Positions 1 through 7,159 of a stretch of 14,539 bases of DNA are shown here, one piece after another (within the stretch, counting starts at the first letter, position 1; each line of letters begins with the position of its first letter). A program made the position numbers and the translations under genes. The DNA comes from an uncultured Bacteroidales bacterium (GTDB lineage Bacteria; Bacteroidota; Bacteroidia; Bacteroidales; Muribaculaceae). The notes below the pieces were generated by a model, which was not told the origin of the DNA, did no database searches, and was given only the letters and a program-made list of their open reading frames with translations. Location of the stretch: the NCBI GenBank assembly GCA_900554845.1, contig USIY01000034.1, positions 1 through 14,539 of the forward strand. The letters run 5' to 3'.

Positions 1-1
1 C

Positions 2-1030
2 ACCGAGACAGGTCTGTCGGGACTGGAAACGGGATACAGCGGACTCGATAAGATGACCTCCGGCTGGCAGAATTCCGACCTCATCATCATCGCCGCGCGC
101 CCCGCGATGGGAAAGACGGCCTTCGTGCTCTCCATGGCCAAAAACATGGCCGTGGACCGCAATATCCCCGTGGCCATATTCACCCTTGAGATGGCCAACG
201 TACAGCTGGTGAAGCGTCTGATTAGCAACGTCGCGGACCTTAACGGCGAGAAGATAAAATCCGGAAACCTCACTCCCGAGGAATGGAGCCGCCTCAACAA
301 CAATATCCGCAAGATGTACAGCGCTCCGATGTACCTTGACGAAACACCGGGCCTGTCCATCACGGAGCTGCGCACCAAGGCGCGAAGACTGGTGCGAGAA
401 CGCGACGTGAAACTCATAATGATCGACTACCTGCAGCTGATGAACGCCACGGGACTGAAACTCGGAAGCCGCGAGCAGGAGGTCTCCACCATCTCCCGGT
501 CACTGAAGGCATTGGCAAAGGAGCTGAACATCCCGATAATCGCTCTGTCGCAGCTGAACCGAAGCACAGAAACCCGCGAGGACAAACGTCCCGTACTGAG
601 CGACCTACGTGAGTCCGGAGCCATTGAGCAGGACGCCGACATCGTATGCTTCATCCATCGTCCGGAATACTATACCAAAAGCACGGAGGACAAAGACGGC
701 AACGACATACGCGGACTGGCTGAACTGATTGTGGCCAAACACCGAAGCGGCGCCGTAGGCGATGTAAAACTTAGATTCGTGAGCCAGTTCGCCCGATTCG
801 AAAACTGGGACGAAGGATACCAGATGATGCAGGAGGCCCTGAATTCACAGTCCGACGGATCGGGGGGAAAATCCGTACGGCGTCCGAGCAAAATCAACGA
901 CTATCCGGCCGAACCGGAAAACGGTGCAGGAGTCCAGCCACAAGGTTTCTCTTTCGCCGCGATGCCCGGGAACACGGGGGCCGTCCCCGACATAATGCCC
1001 GGTCCCGACGATTCTCCGGTCCCGTTCTGA
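2..1030 (+). CDS. dnaB: Replicative DNA helicase DnaB, 3' part (5' end outside window)
   Basis: This is the RecA-like C-terminal ATPase domain of the hexameric helicase that unwinds DNA ahead of the replication fork. The frame is open from base 2, and the text before the first in-window ATG (53) still fits DnaB (GYSGLDKMTSGWQNSDL). The Walker A motif ARPAMGKT has its lysine codon at 113-115. Walker B is LIMIDYLQL, with the aspartate at 425-427. The later block LSQLNRSTETR followed by DLRESGAIEQDADIV is the conserved sensor/arginine-finger region of the DnaB/DnaC-like family. The N-terminal collar domain is missing because of the window edge. The last ~60 residues (from about base 845) are a Gly/Pro/Ser-rich, probably disordered tail ending in PDDSPVPF, which resembles an SSB tip (see findings). 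A strong terminator follows 20 bp after the stop. The identification is very secure. Confidence 0.97.
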   Translation, partial: TETGLSGLETGYSGLDKMTSGWQNSDLIIIAARPAMGKTAFVLSMAKNMAVDRNIPVAIFTLEMANVQLVKRLISNVADLNGEKIKSGNLTPEEWSRLNNNIRKMYSAPMYLDETPGLSITELRTKARRLVRERDVKLIMIDYLQLMNATGLKLGSREQEVSTISRSLKALAKELNIPIIALSQLNRSTETREDKRPVLSDLRESGAIEQDADIVCFIHRPEYYTKSTEDKDGNDIRGLAELIVAKHRSGAVGDVKLRFVSQFARFENWDEGYQMMQEALNSQSDGSGGKSVRRPSKINDYPAEPENGAGVQPQGFSFAAMPGNTGAVPDIMPGPDDSPVPF

Positions 1031-1050
1031 TTCTTATAATGAAATTTATG

Positions 1051-1090
1051 GCAGGGTGCACGAACAAACGGCACCCTGCTTTGTTTTATT
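1051..1090 (+). terminator. Intrinsic terminator of dnaB
   Basis: A perfect 9-bp stem (GCAGGGTGC at 1051-1059 pairs with GCACCCTGC at 1071-1079) has an 11-nt loop and is followed by a T-rich tract at 1080-1090. It lies 20 bp after the dnaB stop codon and is a good rho-independent terminator in the plus direction. Confidence 0.9.
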
Positions 1091-1114
1091 TACAAAGGAT
1101 AAAAACATAAGGTT

Positions 1115-1342
1115 ATGGAATCAGAAGAAAGAAAAGAAAAACGCGAGGAAGTACGTGAAGCCATTCACGACGCAACCGACGCAGCACGCGCACAACACAA
1201 CGTACGCCATAACAACTCTACACGCAAGATCAATAAGCTTTGGCTTTGGCTCGGCGTACTGATACTCTGCATCATCCTGATCTGGTGGCTGTTCACATTG
1301 GGCACCGCCGAGGATACCGTAGGTCTGATCAACGGAAACTGA
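1115..1342 (+). CDS. Small single-pass membrane protein, unknown function
   Basis: A 75-residue protein that I do not recognise as a named family. Residues 1-41 are highly charged and probably helical, with a Glu/Lys/Arg-rich start (MESEERKEKREEVREAI) and several His/Asn. Residues 42-62 form one strongly hydrophobic, Trp-rich membrane segment (LWLWLGVLILCIILIWWLF). The tail of ~13 residues is short and mildly acidic. Basic residues just before the segment (RKINK) suggest that the N-terminus is cytoplasmic. The ATG at 1115 is preceded by AAAGGAT and AAGG, which may help initiation. The gene lies between the dnaB terminator and another plus-strand terminator at 1459-1494. I found no clear TAnnTTTG promoter in the 60 bp before it, so it may depend on read-through. 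The open frame, the coherent membrane segment and the flanking terminators support a real gene. Confidence 0.72.
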   Translation: MESEERKEKREEVREAIHDATDAARAQHNVRHNNSTRKINKLWLWLGVLILCIILIWWLFTLGTAEDTVGLINGN

Positions 1343-1437
1343 AATTACCGCGACAGATAGAACAATCTCGACCTGCGGGTTGTTATAAAGATACTCATTA
1401 CCGGCCATTCAAGGTCCTATCAAAGGGTCGTAATCTT

Positions 1438-1445
1438 TACATTTG
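1438..1445 (+). promoter_or_regulatory. Isolated candidate -7 box (TACATTTG)
   Basis: TACATTTG matches the Bacteroidetes -7 consensus TAnnTTTG exactly. It lacks a TTTG box 19-20 bp upstream, where the sequence reads TCCT, and it sits only ~14 bp before a terminator stem. It may be a chance match or the start of a very short RNA. Confidence 0.25.
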
Positions 1446-1458
1446 ACCGGGAAAAGGA

Positions 1459-1494
1459 CGTCGGGGCGCAAGTCCCGGCGTTTTTTTGTTTTTT
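1459..1494 (+). terminator. Intrinsic terminator after the small membrane protein gene
   Basis: CGTCGGG (1459-1465) pairs with CCCGGCG (1474-1480), including one G-U pair, around an 8-nt loop. The tract TTTTTTTGTTTTTT (1481-1494) follows. This is a clear plus-strand terminator ~115 bp downstream of the small membrane protein gene. The rest of the spacer 1343-1578 holds only this, the isolated -7 box and the rpmH terminator; I see no gene in it. Confidence 0.87.
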
Positions 1495-1510
1495 ATCAAG
1501 TCACGTGCCG

Positions 1511-1552
1511 ACAAACAAAAAGTCCCGCCGGATGGCAGGACTTTTTGTTCGT
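1511..1552 (-). terminator. Intrinsic terminator of rpmH (nearly symmetrical)
   Basis: AAAAAGTCC (1517-1525) pairs with GGACTTTTT (1538-1546), and GCC (1527-1529) pairs with GGC (1534-1536) inside. One position between them pairs only as G-U in the minus-strand RNA. The arms extend outward almost perfectly (ACAAAC against GTTCGT). The minus-strand RNA ends in TTTTTGTTTGT. Because both arms carry A/T runs, it could also work on the plus strand. Confidence 0.88.
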
Positions 1553-1578
1553 TGGGGGAATCCCCGTCGCACCTCTGA

Positions 1579-1734
1579 TTATTTTCCGGCGATATGGTCG
1601 GATACAGACAGTGAGTGACGGCCCTTGGCGCGACGGCTGGCCAGTACCTTACGGCCGCTCTTGGTGGCCATTCTCAGACGGAAGCCGTGCTTGTTGATTC
1701 TGCGGCGGTTCGAGGGTTGGAAAGTCCTTTTCAT
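1579..1734 (-). CDS. rpmH: 50S ribosomal protein L34
   Basis: A 51-residue basic protein that starts MKRTFQPSNRRRINKHGF and continues RLRMATKSGRKVLASRRAKG, the typical L34 sequence over almost its full length. The ending RHSLSVSDHIAGK is slightly longer than in E. coli L34 (46 aa). L34 is an RNA-binding protein of the large ribosomal subunit that packs against 23S rRNA. The start is the ATG at 1734. A well-formed promoter lies at 1794-1825 and a terminator at 1511-1552, so it appears to be a single-gene transcript. It is divergent from efp, so two translation genes share one spacer. The identification is very secure. Confidence 0.97.
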   Translation of the reverse strand: MKRTFQPSNRRRINKHGFRLRMATKSGRKVLASRRAKGRHSLSVSDHIAGK

Positions 1735-1793
1735 TTCTTATTTTGTTTTTTATTTTTACGTGCTTGATTCCGCCGACGGGCGGTATTCGGCTG

Positions 1794-1825
1794 CAAAATT
1801 AACAAATTTCCTCGAAATCTACAAA
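1794..1825 (-). promoter_or_regulatory. rpmH promoter (TTTG-N20-TAATTTTG)
   Basis: Read on the minus strand, there is a -33 box TTTG (1825-1822), a 20-nt spacer, and a -7 box TAATTTTG (1801-1794) followed by C. This matches the Bacteroidetes primary sigma consensus. Transcription should start near 1788, giving a leader of about 55 nt. Confidence 0.75.
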
Positions 1826-1902
1826 TAAGTGGCTGTATAAAAATATTTTTTGCCGTCACCACAGCCTATATGCCGCATATTATACTGTCTTCTATGTGAA
1901 AT

Positions 1903-1934
1903 CTTGCACAAATCGGGGATTTTTACTAATTTTG
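1903..1934 (+). promoter_or_regulatory. efp promoter (CTTG-N20-TAATTTTG)
   Basis: The -33-like CTTG (1903-1906), a 20-nt spacer and the -7 box TAATTTTG (1927-1934) followed by C give the same geometry as the other promoters in this window. Transcription should start near 1940, about 35 nt before the efp start. Confidence 0.75.
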
Positions 1935-1974
1935 CATCACAATAACGAATTATAATTTAAAGATACATAACACA

Positions 1975-2541
1975 ATGATGAATGCACAAGACATCAAGAA
2001 CGGAACATGCATCCGCCTTGATGGCCGTCTCTATTTTTGCGTTGAGTTCCTCCATGTAAAGCCCGGCAAGGGCAACACGTTCATGCGCACCAAGCTGAAG
2101 GACGTTGTTGACGGCCGCGTTCTGGAGCGTCGTTTCAACATCGGCGAGAAGCTCGAAGACGTTCGCGTGGAGCGTCGTCCCTACCAGTACCTTTATGCCG
2201 AGGGCGGCGACGACATCTTTATGGACAACGAGACATTCGATCAGATTCCCATCAACAAGGAGCTGGTGACCGGCGCCGCCTTTATGAAGGAAGGCGACAC
2301 AGTCGAGGTGGTACGTGACGCTTCCACCAACACCGTGCTTTACGCCGAAATGCCGATGAAGACCATTCTCAAGGTCACCTACACCGAGCCGGGTCTGAAG
2401 GGCGACACCGCCACCAACACACTGAAACCCGCCACCGTCGAGACGGGAGCCACCGTTAAAGTGCCCCTGTTCGTCAACGAAGGCGAGCTGATCGAGGTAG
2501 ACACCCGCGACGGCAGCTACGTAAGCCGCATCAAGGCCTAA
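1975..2541 (+). CDS. efp: Translation elongation factor P
   Basis: A 188-residue protein of the usual EF-P length. EF-P binds ribosomes stalled on consecutive prolines, between the P and E sites, and promotes peptide-bond formation. The N-terminal KOW-like domain carries the loop HVKPGKGNTFMRTKL; Lys32 in PGKG sits where EF-P lysines are modified in other bacteria. Two OB-fold domains follow. The C-terminal domain includes LKGDTATNTLKPATVETGATVKVPLFVNEGE and ends with a GSYVSRIKA-type tail. Translation starts at one of two adjacent in-frame ATGs (1975 or 1978). It has its own promoter and is followed after 7 bp by a glycosyltransferase gene, probably in the same transcript. I see no EF-P modification gene (EpmA or EarP type) in the window. 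Confidence 0.97.
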   Translation: MMNAQDIKNGTCIRLDGRLYFCVEFLHVKPGKGNTFMRTKLKDVVDGRVLERRFNIGEKLEDVRVERRPYQYLYAEGGDDIFMDNETFDQIPINKELVTGAAFMKEGDTVEVVRDASTNTVLYAEMPMKTILKVTYTEPGLKGDTATNTLKPATVETGATVKVPLFVNEGELIEVDTRDGSYVSRIKA

Positions 2542-2548
2542 GCACCGC

Positions 2549-3595
2549 ATGGACCGGGACCAGGACATTCTCTTCTCACTCATCGTGCCGGTGTACAACC
2601 GACCCGATGAAGTGGCCGATTTGCTCCAAAGTCTCGAAAATCAATCCGACAGGGGATTCGAGGTAATCATCGTCGAAGACGGCTCCACCGTCCCTTGTCT
2701 GTCATACGAAACCACCCCCGACGGGGAAAAGAAGGCGAAGGGATTTCCGTCCCTCCGCCTTCAGTATTTTCAAAAGGAGAACGAAGGAAGAAGCATAGCG
2801 CGGAATTACGGGCTGGAACATGCCCGGGGCGACTATTTCGTCTTCGTGGACTCCGACTGCATCCTCCCTCCCGATTATTTCGCGCGCCTCCGGCACTCTT
2901 TGCGGGAAAAACCAGCGGACTGTTTCGGCGGTCCCGACGCCGCCCACGAGTCATTCACCGACACCCAGAAAGCCATAAACTACGCCATGACCTCCTTTCT
3001 GACCACCGGCGGTATTCGCGGCGGAAAACGGTCAATGGAGAAATTCACTCCCCGCACTTTCAACATGGGATATTCCAGACGTGTTTGGGAAACAACAGGA
3101 GGATTCCGGGAAATGTTCAGCGAGGACATCGACATGTCCACCCGCATCCGTATGGCCGGATTCAAGACCGCACTCTTCCCCGATGTGAAAGTCTTCCACA
3201 AACGCCGTGTAAACCTTAAGAAATTCTGGAAACAGGTGCATGTGTTCGGCCAGTCGCGCATCACTCTTCAGCTCCTCTACCCGGGCTCGATGAAACTAGT
3301 GCACTGGCTTCCCGCCGTGTTTACGATCGGCGCTCTCGGACTGCTGATCGCTAGCATCTGGTGCCCGTGGCTTCTTATACCGCTCGGCGTCTACATCCTG
3401 GCGCTCTGGATCGGCGGACTCGTCGCCACCCGCAACTTGAAAATCGCATCACAGGCTGTCGCAGCGGCCATGGTGCAGCTCACAGGATACGGCACAGGTT
3501 TCCTGAAAGCCTACTTCACAAAAATTGTTCTGGGCCGCGGTCGCGATGAAAAACGCGAACGTGAAATCCGAATGGGTAAGAACGAAGGACTCTGA
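2549..3595 (+). CDS. Family-2 glycosyltransferase with C-terminal membrane segments
   Basis: A 348-residue GT2 (GT-A fold) enzyme expected to move a sugar from a nucleotide donor to a lipid-linked or surface glycan; donor and acceptor are unknown. The start FSLIVPVYNRPDEV and the residues VEDGST (42-47) form the nucleotide-binding part. ENEGRSIARNYGL leads to the metal-binding DSD at 101-103. FNMGYSRRVWETTGGF and SEDIDMSTRI (catalytic-base region, ED 192-193) complete the core. After residue ~250 there are two hydrophobic helices (about 252-272 and 274-294) and a weaker amphipathic stretch, so the catalytic domain is probably cytoplasmic and membrane-anchored. The tail is basic (GRGRDEKREREIRMGK). 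The gene begins 7 bp after efp, and I see no promoter of its own. Pathway (lipopolysaccharide, capsule or glycolipid) cannot be decided here. Confidence 0.9.
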   Translation: MDRDQDILFSLIVPVYNRPDEVADLLQSLENQSDRGFEVIIVEDGSTVPCLSYETTPDGEKKAKGFPSLRLQYFQKENEGRSIARNYGLEHARGDYFVFVDSDCILPPDYFARLRHSLREKPADCFGGPDAAHESFTDTQKAINYAMTSFLTTGGIRGGKRSMEKFTPRTFNMGYSRRVWETTGGFREMFSEDIDMSTRIRMAGFKTALFPDVKVFHKRRVNLKKFWKQVHVFGQSRITLQLLYPGSMKLVHWLPAVFTIGALGLLIASIWCPWLLIPLGVYILALWIGGLVATRNLKIASQAVAAAMVQLTGYGTGFLKAYFTKIVLGRGRDEKREREIRMGKNEGL

Positions 3596-3626
3596 GCCTG
3601 AAGGACATACTTGCACCGCCGCCATC

Positions 3627-3661
3627 CCAAATTCTCTCCTATACCAAATTCCCTCTCCTAT
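3627..3661 (+). repeat. Short imperfect tandem repeat upstream of radC
   Basis: CCAAATTCTCTCCTAT (3627-3642) is followed by CCAAATTCCCTCTCCTAT (3644-3661), the same unit with a two-base insertion, at 17-nt spacing. It fills much of the 76-bp gap before the radC ATG. It may be a slippage repeat or a binding site; there is no direct evidence for function. Confidence 0.5.
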
Positions 3662-3671
3662 TCCTAATATC

Positions 3672-4382
3672 ATGAAACCTTACACCACTGACGCACCTAA
3701 GACATTAACCGTCAAAGAGCTTGACATCGACGACCGTCCGCGTGAAAAAGCCTTGAAACATGGCGTGAAGGCACTGACCAATTCGGAATGTCTCGCCATC
3801 ATTCTCAGGGCCGGAATCCCCGGCCATCCCATCACCGAGATAGCCAAGGAGCTGATGAAGCAAAACGACAACAAATTCCTCAATCTCCAGAGAATGACTG
3901 ATCAAGAACTGACGGACATTCCCGGAGTGGGACCTGTGAAAGTGCTTGAACTCAGGGTAATAATGGAGGTTATGTCCCGCTACCACAACGAGACAATCGG
4001 AGAACGTCCAATTATCAGAAACTCCCGCGACATCTATATGTATTTCAAATATATCAACGCCAATCTGCCGCACGAGGAAATGTGGGCTTTGTTTCTTGAC
4101 AACAGCAATCATGTGATCGGCAAGATGAGGTCGTCTATCGGGAGCGCCACAGCCACCATACATGACCCCAAGAAGATTCTGAAAGCGGCACTGTTAAGGA
4201 ACGCCCAGTCAGTAATCCTTTGCCATAACCATCCGTCAGGCGTTCTGAAGCCGTCGGTTCCTGACATGACGATAACCGACAATTTCTCCAAAGCCTGCAA
4301 AGCCGTGGAGCTTAGGTTCCTGGATCATCTAATTGTCTCCACCGAAGGATTCTACTCATTTCATGACGAAGGACGCATGTAA
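3672..4382 (+). CDS. radC: RadC family protein (JAB/MPN domain, UPF0758)
   Basis: A 236-residue protein of the RadC/YicR family. Despite the historical name, a role in DNA repair is not established. The N-terminal part contains DRPREKALKHG, typical of the family, and a helix-hairpin-helix (LTDIPGVGPVKVLEL, about residues 80-94) likely to bind DNA. The C-terminal JAB1/MPN-like domain has the metal-binding signature HNHPSG (185-190) with Asp198 (HxHPSGx7SxxD) and an upstream EEMW glutamate, so the metal site looks intact. The frame is open back to 3525, inside the glycosyltransferase gene, but the family's normal start agrees with the ATG at 3672, and the extra 49 residues look non-coding. It is the last gene of the presumed efp-GT-radC transcript. 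Confidence 0.93.
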   Translation: MKPYTTDAPKTLTVKELDIDDRPREKALKHGVKALTNSECLAIILRAGIPGHPITEIAKELMKQNDNKFLNLQRMTDQELTDIPGVGPVKVLELRVIMEVMSRYHNETIGERPIIRNSRDIYMYFKYINANLPHEEMWALFLDNSNHVIGKMRSSIGSATATIHDPKKILKAALLRNAQSVILCHNHPSGVLKPSVPDMTITDNFSKACKAVELRFLDHLIVSTEGFYSFHDEGRM

Positions 4383-4406
4383 GAATGCTGCGTTTTCGTC
4401 ATTTTT
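4365..4406 (+). terminator. Terminator over the convergent radC / GH3 gene ends
   Basis: GACGAA (4365-4370) pairs with TTCGTC (4395-4400), and CGCA (4374-4377) with TGCG (4389-4392), separated by a small internal loop. TTTTT follows at 4402-4406. It overlaps the radC stop codon and the last codons of the converging gene. The stem is interrupted, so strength is uncertain. Confidence 0.5.
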
Positions 4407-5595
4407 CACCGTCCTTCAGACGGCGCGCTATTGAATCTGTGGCCGGCACGTACAAAGAGGCGTGCTCACGGTTATGATAACGCGTCAGATATTTGTAGAA
4501 CAGGATTCTTGACACTCTGTCACGTAAATCCGACAGTTTCAGCGCGGAATTACGCACACCTTCCATAATTCCATTGATTTCTCTGCGTGTGTCCGCCGGA
4601 GCGATTATTATGTCCGCTCCTGCCTTCACGGCGTCGCACGCCGTATAGCCTTCGGCTCCGAGCATATTCATGGCGTCGGTCAGGACGAGTCCCTTGAACC
4701 TGAGATCCGATCGCAGCAAGTCGGACAACACTGTACGGGAAACAGCAGCGGGACGCATCTCGGAGTCGATGGCCGGCACAGCCAGATGCCCCGCCATTAC
4801 AGCGGGCATAGAGCTCTCGGACCATTTTCTGAACGGCACCAGATCGACGGTATCCAGTCGTTGCAGACTCGCGTTGATCACACCCTTGCTCTTATGGGAA
4901 TCCCGGCTCACCATCCCATGTCCGGGAAAATGTTTGGCCACAGGCAGCACATTGCCGTCCATCAGTCCCCTGCCGTACGCAAGTCCTAAAGCGGCCACTC
5001 TCTCAGGATCAGATCCGAAACTGCGGGCTCCTATGAATCGATTGTTGTCGCTTACATCAAGTACAGGGCCCAAGACCATATTGATGCCCAGTTGCCGGCA
5101 TTCACGCGACACCTCACGTCCATAATCATACATCAGTTGATCCTCCACATCCGGGGCCAGACGCCCGTTGGCAGGAAACGCCGGAGCGTCCTTCAACCTC
5201 ATGTTGAGCCCCCATTCGGCATCTATGGCTATAAAAGGGGGCACTTGCGACACAGACGCCATACTGTCGGCCAAAGCCCGTGCCTCCCGGCTTGTGCCTT
5301 TCAGAAACACCACTCCCCCTATCCCCTCCAGAGCATATTCACGAACCTGACGTACCGTAAACTGATCGGCCTGCGCATATACCGCAGGCATAAAAATTTG
5401 CGAAGCCAGCCGCAGGGTATCCATTTCCGCCGTGACGGAATCCGCCCAGGCTTGCGCCTCGGCCGTCAGGTCATACTTGGCGGGCTCCCGAACCTGAATC
5501 TCTTCGGCGTCGCCCCTCTTGCCGCCGTTGACACAAGCGGTCACCGTGACCGTCAGTAACGTCACGATGACCGCCGTATAATGTCTGAGTTCCAA
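4399..5595 (-). CDS. Glycoside hydrolase family 3 lipoprotein, NagZ-like beta-N-acetylhexosaminidase
   Basis: A 398-residue GH3 enzyme. The N-terminus (HYTAVIVTLLTVTVTAC) is a lipoprotein signal peptide with Cys21 as the likely lipidated residue, so it should sit on the periplasmic or outer membrane side. The TIM-barrel carries KHFPGHG (221-227) followed by DSH (232-234), the Asp-His pair that supplies the acid/base in NagZ-type enzymes. The nucleophile is predicted as Asp307 in GLVLTDAMNM. The likely activity is release of N-acetylglucosamine, for example from peptidoglycan fragments; substrate is inferred. There is only one catalytic domain, without the C-terminal domain of large plant-type GH3 enzymes. 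The start codon is TTG at 5595; no ATG occurs in frame before the upstream stop. It lies 4 bp after the nucleotidase stop and is the last gene of the gpmI operon. Confidence 0.9.
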   Translation of the reverse strand: MELRHYTAVIVTLLTVTVTACVNGGKRGDAEEIQVREPAKYDLTAEAQAWADSVTAEMDTLRLASQIFMPAVYAQADQFTVRQVREYALEGIGGVVFLKGTSREARALADSMASVSQVPPFIAIDAEWGLNMRLKDAPAFPANGRLAPDVEDQLMYDYGREVSRECRQLGINMVLGPVLDVSDNNRFIGARSFGSDPERVAALGLAYGRGLMDGNVLPVAKHFPGHGMVSRDSHKSKGVINASLQRLDTVDLVPFRKWSESSMPAVMAGHLAVPAIDSEMRPAAVSRTVLSDLLRSDLRFKGLVLTDAMNMLGAEGYTACDAVKAGADIIIAPADTRREINGIMEGVRNSALKLSDLRDRVSRILFYKYLTRYHNREHASLYVPATDSIARRLKDGEK

Positions 5596-5599
5596 TTCG

Positions 5600-7159
5600 T
5601 CAGTATTTGAAATCCTTCACAAAGCGCGGAGTCGGATCCGGATTCACCGACAATCCCAGCTCCATCAAGTGACGGAAATACTGAAGCATCCGAACGCTTA
5701 TCTCCGGATTGTCCCTATAAATAAGTTCATGACGGGCCATTGGCGTCATGTCATCGTTGCCCGCTGCTATGTAATCAATTGTACATACCACATATTCGCG
5801 GTCCGGATCCATAAGATCGCCGTTTATGACCACATGTTCCATCCGGTTCTTGTCGTCCATCACTACACGGATCTCGTCGCTGACGGCCTCGCCTCCTTTC
5901 GGAGCCACTATACCCATAGTCTCGATAATGTCGCGACCTTTCATCTTGATAAGCTGAAGGCGGTTGCTGAACGGAAACATACTGAGCACCCTCCCCTCGC
6001 TGACCATTCCTTCCGGCATGGGCTGACGGATGCCCCCTACGTTCATAATGGCAAGGTCTACCTGAGGAATATCCATGCCCGCTCTGCGCAGACTGTCGGC
6101 GAGACGCATGCCTATCCACATTCCGGCGTCCCCGGCAAAATTGGCCAGGGCTCCCACAGACTTGGCATTAGGCAACGAACGGACACTATAGCTCACAGGA
6201 ACATGATTCACAGAATCAACGATGTGTCTATAGGGTTTAAGGAACTCCTCGATTTCCTTGTCATAGGAATCGGGACTGAAACGGTCGGTGACGGGTATAT
6301 ACTCATAATCGAACTTACGCTCCTTCAGATTGTCAAGGTCGATATTGATATAGCCTATGTTCTTGCCGTATTTCCCGGTCTGCGCCACAAGCACAGGCTT
6401 TCCGTCCGCGTTGTCTATCCAATAAGGCGTCTTGTCGGGTGTGGAAGGATCCACAAAGGTATGGCTGTGCCCCCCGATAATGATGTCGATGTTCCTGGAA
6501 GCTCTTGCGAGATCCACATCGTTCTCCCTGTCGGGCATCGAGCTATAGCCTATATGTGTCACGGCAACCACAAGATCGCATTTCTCCTTATTCTTCAGGA
6601 CATCCGCCCAATGGTTGGCGGTAGAGATGATGGGCTTGAACACCATTCCTTTGTAGTTCTCCTGGGAAATAAGGCCCTTCGGATCCACATTCAGGCCTAT
6701 AAAACCGACTTTCTTCTTGCCGACTTTCTTGATCACATACGGCTTGAACACACCCTTCAGCGATGTCCCCGAAAAATCATAATTAGCCGACAACGGAGTG
6801 GCCTTGACGTTTTTCCAATACTTGGTCAGTTCCTCCATGCCGTTATCGAACTCATGATTTCCGAGAATGCGGAGATCGTAATCCATCTTGTTGAACAGAG
6901 GATACTCCACATCGCCTCCGAAGTATTTAAAGTAGAGAGTACCCTGGACCATATCTCCGGCGTCGATCAGGACAACGTTCTTCTCAGCCTTCCTCACGGA
7001 GTCGATTATCGCCTTACGGGGCAACACGCCGCCAACGCCGTCGCCGTCAGGGTCGATGTTGGAATGCGTGTCGTTGGTATGCAACAGCACCAAATGATCG
7101 GCCGCGGCGCCGAATGACGTCACCGCGGCCAATGTCAATAATATCGCTTTGAGATTCAT
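5600..7159 (-). CDS. Periplasmic 5'-nucleotidase / bifunctional metallophosphatase (UshA-type)
   Basis: A 519-residue secreted enzyme with a signal peptide (MNLKAILLTLAAVTSFGAAA, cleavage near residue 20). The N-terminal calcineurin-like domain has all the metal motifs: HTNDTHS (27-33), DAGD (66-69), GNHEFDNG (100-107), TH (201-202) and GGHSHT (229-234). The C-terminal 5'-nucleotidase domain (about 320-480) shows NVGGIR (373-378) and MFPFSNRL (395-401), which bind the nucleotide base in UshA-like enzymes. It should release nucleosides and phosphate from external nucleotides; UDP-sugar hydrolysis is also possible. Both domains are in one chain of near-normal length. Its ATG overlaps the gpmI stop by one base (TGATG), so translation is probably coupled. 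The substrate is inferred. Confidence 0.93.
   Translation of the reverse strand: MNLKAILLTLAAVTSFGAAADHLVLLHTNDTHSNIDPDGDGVGGVLPRKAIIDSVRKAEKNVVLIDAGDMVQGTLYFKYFGGDVEYPLFNKMDYDLRILGNHEFDNGMEELTKYWKNVKATPLSANYDFSGTSLKGVFKPYVIKKVGKKKVGFIGLNVDPKGLISQENYKGMVFKPIISTANHWADVLKNKEKCDLVVAVTHIGYSSMPDRENDVDLARASRNIDIIIGGHSHTFVDPSTPDKTPYWIDNADGKPVLVAQTGKYGKNIGYINIDLDNLKERKFDYEYIPVTDRFSPDSYDKEIEEFLKPYRHIVDSVNHVPVSYSVRSLPNAKSVGALANFAGDAGMWIGMRLADSLRRAGMDIPQVDLAIMNVGGIRQPMPEGMVSEGRVLSMFPFSNRLQLIKMKGRDIIETMGIVAPKGGEAVSDEIRVVMDDKNRMEHVVINGDLMDPDREYVVCTIDYIAAGNDDMTPMARHELIYRDNPEISVRMLQYFRHLMELGLSVNPDPTPRFVKDFKY

Noticed and set aside
1957..2598. 213-codon open frame on -
   Set aside because: It is antisense to efp and runs over the efp start region.
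2695..3219. 174-codon frame on + inside the glycosyltransferase
   Set aside because: It is a shifted frame of an intact GT2 gene; the composition is Arg/Pro-rich nonsense, not a second gene or a frameshift.
3525..3671. 49-residue N-terminal extension of RadC
   Set aside because: It overlaps the glycosyltransferase gene and does not resemble the family; the ATG at 3672 fits RadC starts.
5669..7117. 482-codon open frame on +
   Set aside because: It is antisense to the nucleotidase gene, whose motifs are complete on the minus strand; the plus product has no recognisable family features.
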